From NCBI GenBank assembly GCA_030613045.1, contig JAUWMS010000228.1, forward strand, positions 1 through 5,503: DNA of 5,503 nucleotides. Reading direction: 5' to 3'. Positions 1 through 2,948 of the stretch are shown here, piece by piece. This stretch comes from Candidatus Latescibacterota bacterium (lineage in GTDB: Bacteria; Latescibacterota; 4484-107). Numbering within the stretch: position 1 is the first letter of the stretch; every line of letters begins with the position of its first letter. The translations under genes and the position numbers were made by a program. The notes beneath the pieces were generated by a model. It saw nothing but the letters and a program-made list of their open reading frames with translations, had not been told where the DNA came from and ran no database searches.

Positions 1-662
1 AGGGGGCCATGTCTCAGACGATCTTCGAGTTGGCCTGGAACATGTATGGTATGGAGAACCTCATGGTTGCGTTCGCTGAGAACTCAGCCTTCGCACATCG
101 TCTGCTGGATGAGATCACGCTTCGAAAGCAGGCGATGGCCGCTTGCTTTGCCAGGGCGGGAGTTGATATTTTGCGATTGGGGGATGACGTCGGCACGCAG
201 CGTGGGATGCTGATCAGTCCTGCGATGTGGAGGAGATTTCTGAAGCCACGACTTGCCTCGGTTATAGCCGCGGCACGGAGGATACGGCCGGATATCCCGG
301 TCTTCTATCACAGTGATGGCGATGTCCGGGAGATCATCGATGAACTGATCGAGATTGGGGTGACCATTCTGAATCCGATCCAACCCGAGTGCATGGATCC
401 GTTCGAGATCAAACGGCAATACGGCGACCGTCTGACTCTCTGGGGGACACTGGGCACACAGACGACGCTCCCTCATGGCACGCCTGAAGAAATTCGGGCC
501 GTTGTCAAGGAATACATGCGACGACTGGGCCCTGGCGGCGGGTACGTTATCGGACCTACACATAGTATCAACAGAGACGTTCCCTGGGAAAATATCGTCG
601 CATTCTATGAGGCCGTGCAGGAATACGGGTCCTACACGAATGCAGGAGGTGACTACTCATGA
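1..662 (+). CDS. URO-D/MtaA-CmuA superfamily protein, 3' part (N-terminus outside window)
   Basis: The frame is open to the left edge (codons begin at base 3), so the ATG at base 9 is almost certainly internal. About 219 residues are visible, against roughly 330-380 for the family. Numbering from the Met at base 9, family hallmarks are RLGDDVGTQ (56-64), the ISPAMWRRF helix start (69-77), HSDGD (101-105) followed by a helix and LNPIQP (121-126), WGTLGTQTTLP (145-155), GGGYVIGPTH (176-185), and VPWEN before the C-terminal helix. These match the uroporphyrinogen-decarboxylase fold (PF01208). The GDD and PIQP forms resemble the uncharacterised methyltransferase-like branch rather than heme-pathway HemE. 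MtaA/CmuA corrinoid methyltransferases carry a zinc-binding H-x-C; here the equivalent is H101-S-D, so that zinc chemistry is unproven. The stop overlaps the next start by ATGA, implying co-translation. The family call is solid; the substrate is unknown. Confidence 0.9.
   Translation, partial: GAMSQTIFELAWNMYGMENLMVAFAENSAFAHRLLDEITLRKQAMAACFARAGVDILRLGDDVGTQRGMLISPAMWRRFLKPRLASVIAAARRIRPDIPVFYHSDGDVREIIDELIEIGVTILNPIQPECMDPFEIKRQYGDRLTLWGTLGTQTTLPHGTPEEIRAVVKEYMRRLGPGGGYVIGPTHSINRDVPWENIVAFYEAVQEYGSYTNAGGDYS
644..650 (+). promoter_or_regulatory. Shine-Dalgarno for the AKR-like gene
   Basis: AGGAGGT lies inside the last codons of the URO-D-like gene, 8 bases before the ATG at 659 (11 before the second ATG at 662). 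The spacing favours 659, which gives the ATGA overlap with the upstream stop. Confidence 0.75.
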
Positions 663-1543
663 TGCCTGACTCGAAACCCACACTTCCATGCGTTGCCTGG
701 GGCAAGCACAGGATCAGCCGATTGCTCATTGGCCACAATCCGCTGAAGGGAGGTTCACACTATTCCGATGAACTGAGCGCCGAGATGCGTACCTGGCATT
801 CAGACCGCAACCGCGTACTTGCGACGTTGCGGCGGTGTGAGGATTGCGGAATCAATACGGCGCAATTCGGCGGGGCCGACATGCATGCGGCCCTGCGTGA
901 GTACTGCGCCGCGGGCGGCAGCCTCCAATGGATTGCCACGCTCTACGGGAACGACGCCGGCAAGCTCGGTGTCGGGCAGGCCGTGAGTATAGAAATGGAG
1001 TTGAGGCAGATCCTTGCGGTCGAACCTTCGCCGATTGGTATTCAACACTTCGGCGAACGTACAGACCGTCTTTACTTCGAAGGACGTTTGGACACAGTTC
1101 GTGAAGTGATGAAACAGCTTCGAGACACAGGATTGCCCATTGGCGTGTGCACGCATCTCCCCGAGGTCGCCGAGGAGATTGCATCTCAGGATTGGGACAT
1201 CGATTTCTTTCAACTCTCTTTCTACACCGTCTATGCGGGAACACGCCGCCAGGGCATTGATCGATCTGAGGAAATCTTCGATGATTGTGACCGGGAGCGG
1301 ATGGCGGAGTTGGTCCCCCAATTGGACAAGCCGTGCATTGTGTTTAAGGTTCTGGGAGCCAACCGTAAGTGCGGCACGGAGCACGATGTCCAAACGGCAC
1401 TGCGATACGCTTACGAGCACATCAAGGCCTGCGACGTTGTGTGTGTGGGCATGTGGCAGAAATACAGGGATCAAGTGGGACAGAATGCCGATGTCGTCAG
1501 GAATATCCTGGGACACGAGGGCTCCGCCAATAATTCCATGTAG
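659..1543 (+). CDS. Aldo/keto-reductase-like TIM-barrel protein, function unknown
   Basis: The protein has 294 residues, a typical length for an AKR-like barrel. The opening strand ISRLLIGHNPLKGGSHYS (19-36) resembles the 'ISRLILGGNP' start of an AKR-related family seen in planctomycete-type genomes. Further barrel signatures are the helix and strand around CGINTAQFGGADMH (63-76), SLQWIATLY (88-96), IGIQHFGERTD (126-136), LRDTGLPIGVCTHLPEVAEE (154-173), DIDFFQLSFYTVY (180-192), CIVFKVLGANR (226-236) and a terminal DVVCVGMWQK (259-268). I cannot place a convincing AKR Asp-Tyr-Lys-His tetrad, and the usual C-terminal NADP(H)-phosphate motif is not evident, so an oxidoreductase activity should not be assumed. 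Cys is plentiful. The gene overlaps the URO-D-like gene by 4 bases and has a strong Shine-Dalgarno sequence, so the two probably act in one pathway. It could instead be an isomerase- or aldolase-like barrel. Confidence 0.8.
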   Translation: MMPDSKPTLPCVAWGKHRISRLLIGHNPLKGGSHYSDELSAEMRTWHSDRNRVLATLRRCEDCGINTAQFGGADMHAALREYCAAGGSLQWIATLYGNDAGKLGVGQAVSIEMELRQILAVEPSPIGIQHFGERTDRLYFEGRLDTVREVMKQLRDTGLPIGVCTHLPEVAEEIASQDWDIDFFQLSFYTVYAGTRRQGIDRSEEIFDDCDRERMAELVPQLDKPCIVFKVLGANRKCGTEHDVQTALRYAYEHIKACDVVCVGMWQKYRDQVGQNADVVRNILGHEGSANNSM

Positions 1544-1672
1544 GCGACGCCCCATGGCGCGCCGGATGAGGGAAACACCATGAGCAATCAGGTCCCGGCG
1601 TGCGATTGAGAGAGAGACCCTGATGATGATTGAACTGGGCACGTGGGTGTTTCGCAAAAAAAGGAGGTCGCC
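1544..1672 (+). other. Short gap with tiny chained ORFs before the dehydrogenase
   Basis: No substantial gene fits in these 129 bases. Several tiny frames are visible. ATG 1554 to TGA 1583 and ATG 1580 to TGA 1609 overlap by ATGA, and the second (9 residues) has GAGGGA 6 bases upstream. ATG 1623 to TGA 1676 encodes 17 residues starting MMIELGTWVF and ending basic (RKKRRSP); its TGA overlaps the downstream TTG start. A purine run GAGAGAGAGA (1608-1617) precedes ATG 1623. These could be leader peptides coupling translation, gene remnants, or chance. No clear promoter or strong terminator is seen. Confidence 0.35.
1661..1667 (+). promoter_or_regulatory. Shine-Dalgarno deciding the TTG start of the dehydrogenase
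   Basis: AAGGAGG ends 5 bases before TTG 1673. An in-frame GTG at 1643 would place this purine box inside the coding sequence and has no comparable box upstream, so TTG 1673 is preferred. The box follows directly on an A7 run (1656-1662). Confidence 0.75.
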
Positions 1673-2710
1673 TTGACGACACCGCGCATTGTTTCACTCA
1701 TGGCCCGGGAGATGTACACCGATGTCATGACGAAGGAAGCGGAAGAGAAGCTGAGGTCCTTTTCGGATTTCGTTGTCCGCGACTCGGACGCGCCTCCGGC
1801 GGCTGAGGATGTGGTGGAGCTTCTGAAGGACGCGGACGGTTGTCTGACCGGATGGGGCGTGATCCTGCCCGAATCCGCGGTGGCCGGCGCCGAGCGGCTT
1901 CGCATCATCGGTCACACGGCCGGCTCCGTGAAGGCGGTGGTGCCGGCCCTGGCGTATGAGAAGGGCATCACCGTGGTCAGCGCCTGGAAGGTGATGGCCA
2001 AGTCCGTGGGCGAAATGGCGCTGGGCATGGCGATCGCCGGGATGCGTAATTTCGCCGCCCACGATCATGCCTTCAAGGTGTCGGGAACGCCCGGCGATCC
2101 CGCGCTGAGAGGCCCTTCGACCCAAGGCGGATTGCGCCACACCATGGGCCTGCACCACGCCACTGTTGGTGTGATCGGGGCTTCGGCGACGGGCCGTTAC
2201 TTCATCCGGCTGCTCAGGGCGTTTGGGGATGAGGTGGGTATTCTCATCAGCGATCCAACCCTCGCGCCGGAGGAGGCCCGGGAGATCGGGGGGAAGCTTG
2301 TCTCGCTGGACGAACTGCTGTCCGCCTCGGACGTGGTCTCGCTGCACGCGCCGAGCACGGACGAGACGAGGGGCATGATGGGGGTCCGGGAGTTTGCGCG
2401 GATGAAGGACAACGCGCTGTTTATCAACACGGCGCGCGGCGCACTGGTGGATCACGATGCCCTGTACGAGGAGCTGAAAACGGGGCGTCTCAAGGCTTGC
2501 TTAGACGTGTACCTGGAGGTCTGTGCAGACCCCGCACGGAGCCGCTACCGGGAGTTGAGCAATGTCCTGATCACGCCCGGGATCGCCGGTCCGACGGCAC
2601 AGGTGCTCAAAACCATGGGGGAAGCCGTGGTGGATGATTTCGCCCGGTTCTTCAGCGGCGAAAAACCGCGCCACCTCGTGGATCCGGAGCGGTTGTCGGT
2701 GAGCGCTTAG
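1673..2710 (+). CDS. D-isomer-specific 2-hydroxyacid dehydrogenase-like protein with altered active site
   Basis: From TTG 1673 the protein has 345 residues, the usual family length; a start at GTG 1643 would add ten residues lacking family character. The N-terminal substrate domain spans about 1-125, including LTGWGV (58-63), RIIGHTAGSVKAV (77-89), and KSVGEMALGMAIAGMRN (110-126). The Rossmann domain has TVGVIGASATGR (164-175) and ISDP with D194, suggesting NAD preference, then SDVVSLHAPST (219-229) and INTARGALVDHDAL (251-264). This layout matches phosphoglycerate/glycerate-dehydrogenase relatives (PF00389/PF02826), which reduce 2-oxoacids or oxidise D-2-hydroxyacids with NAD(P). Catalytic Arg255 is present. 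The usual TPH is TPG (301-303), so the acid/base His is missing. The partner Glu is at position 282, one place off the normal register. The second glycine of GxGxxG is Ser171. The fold is certain; ordinary dehydrogenase activity is doubtful. It is likely cytoplasmic. Confidence 0.9.
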   Translation: MTTPRIVSLMAREMYTDVMTKEAEEKLRSFSDFVVRDSDAPPAAEDVVELLKDADGCLTGWGVILPESAVAGAERLRIIGHTAGSVKAVVPALAYEKGITVVSAWKVMAKSVGEMALGMAIAGMRNFAAHDHAFKVSGTPGDPALRGPSTQGGLRHTMGLHHATVGVIGASATGRYFIRLLRAFGDEVGILISDPTLAPEEAREIGGKLVSLDELLSASDVVSLHAPSTDETRGMMGVREFARMKDNALFINTARGALVDHDALYEELKTGRLKACLDVYLEVCADPARSRYRELSNVLITPGIAGPTAQVLKTMGEAVVDDFARFFSGEKPRHLVDPERLSVSA

Positions 2711-2716
2711 AGCGAA

Positions 2717-2739
2717 GCGCGGGAATAAATTCCCCGCGC
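2717..2739 (+). repeat. Hairpin 1 of the palindrome cluster
   Basis: GCGCGGG pairs with CCCGCGC, and inner AAT with ATT, with one bulged C. It competes with the GCGCTT/AAGCGC stem at 2703-2720 because both use GCGC at 2717-2720. Confidence 0.65.
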
Positions 2740-2752
2740 ACCGGTTGAGAAC

Positions 2753-2766
2753 CCCTGTAAACAGGG
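2753..2766 (+). repeat. Hairpin 2 of the palindrome cluster
   Basis: CCCTGT and ACAGGG are perfect complements around AA; realistically a 5-bp stem with a TAAA loop. Its right arm shares GGG (2764-2766) with the alternative arm GGGCTAA. Confidence 0.6.
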
Positions 2767-2793
2767 CTAAGAGGCGCTTCCCTAGCGGGGATT

Positions 2794-2813
2794 AGCCCAA
2801 TTTATTGGGCTTT
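2794..2813 (+). terminator. Possible weak intrinsic terminator (hairpin 3)
   Basis: AGCCCAAT (2794-2801) and ATTGGGCT (2804-2811) form a near-perfect stem around TT, and the last stem T begins only a TTT run. A strong U tract is missing, so it may just as well be a REP-like palindrome. Its position 84 bases after the dehydrogenase stop and before the next gene suits a terminator. Confidence 0.35.
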
Positions 2814-2819
2814 GCTCAA

Positions 2820-2840
2820 GTAGCGGGGCGATTTATCGCC
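2820..2840 (+). repeat. GTAG-led REP-like palindrome (hairpin 4)
   Basis: GTAG (2820-2823) is followed by CGG and the perfect stem GGCGAT (2827-2832) / ATCGCC (2835-2840) around TT. A conserved GTAG tetranucleotide 5' to a short GC-rich stem is the classic REP arrangement. Confidence 0.5.
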
Positions 2841-2857
2841 ACGCGGAAGGTTAGCTT

Positions 2858-2917
2858 CTCTCCGGCAACTCGCGCTTGACACAGCATTAGAAGGGCGCCA
2901 AAGCATGCCCCGGAGAG
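2858..2917 (+). repeat. Inverted repeat flanking the TTGACA box
   Basis: CTCTCCGG (2858-2865) is the exact reverse complement of CCGGAGAG (2910-2917), separated by 44 bases that include TTGACA at 2876. It could fold in the leader RNA or be a two-part binding site. An 8-base match can also arise by chance in GC-rich DNA. Confidence 0.3.
2876..2881 (+). promoter_or_regulatory. TTGACA -35-like box upstream of the heparinase-like gene
   Basis: TTGACA matches the sigma-70-type -35 consensus exactly and lies 68 bases before ATG 2949. The expected -10 region (16-19 bases on) reads only CAAAGC-like sequence, so there is no good TATAAT. The promoter is tentative; the box may be coincidental or use an activator. 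Confidence 0.3.
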
Positions 2918-2942
2918 CAACCCGGAAACGAGTCCACAACGT

Positions 2943-2948
2943 GAGAGG
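2943..2948 (+). promoter_or_regulatory. Candidate Shine-Dalgarno GAGAGG; start choice ambiguous
   Basis: GAGAGG directly abuts ATG 2949, which is too close for normal initiation, but lies 6 bases before the in-frame GTG at 2955. GTG 2955 may therefore be the true start, shortening the protein by two residues. The nearest in-frame stop upstream is TGA 2877, and no other usual start codon lies between. Confidence 0.5.

Larger units (their letters stand above)
2703..2846 (+). repeat. REP/BIME-like cluster of palindromes
   Basis: Several short palindromes are packed here, most with a TTTA or TAAA centre: GCGCTT/AAGCGC (2703-2720, overlapping the dehydrogenase stop), GCGCGGG/CCCGCGC (2717-2739, one bulged C), CCCTGT/ACAGGG (2753-2766), AGCCCAAT/ATTGGGCT (2794-2811) and GGCGAT/ATCGCC (2827-2840). 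TAGCGGGG occurs twice as a direct repeat (2783-2790, 2821-2828), the second preceded by G so that GTAG (2820-2823) leads the hairpin, as in many REP elements mobilised by RAYT (TnpA_REP) proteins. The core AATTTATT (2799-2806) recurs inverted as AATAAATT (2724-2731). Neighbouring arms overlap, so alternative stems exclude one another. No transposase is visible in the window. Confidence 0.6.

Noticed and set aside
9..11. ATG 9 as the true start of the URO-D-like gene
   Set aside because: The frame is open to the left edge, and the protein from ATG 9 would lack the first third of the family fold.
800..1657. 285-codon open frame on the - strand
   Set aside because: It lies antisense to the AKR-like gene, which has clear family motifs, overlap coupling and a Shine-Dalgarno sequence. 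The antisense product shows no recognisable family pattern.
1694..2455. 253-codon open frame on the - strand
   Set aside because: It is a shadow of the dehydrogenase gene. Its His/Arg-rich composition is typical of antisense frames in GC-rich DNA.
2717..2840. Terminal inverted repeats of an insertion sequence
   Set aside because: There is no transposase frame between or beside the palindromes and no target-site duplication that I can see.
2703..2846. CRISPR array or tRNA/rRNA gene in the intergenic gap
   Set aside because: The repeats are short palindromes of differing sequence with no regular direct repeat and spacer pattern, and no cloverleaf or rRNA motif is visible.
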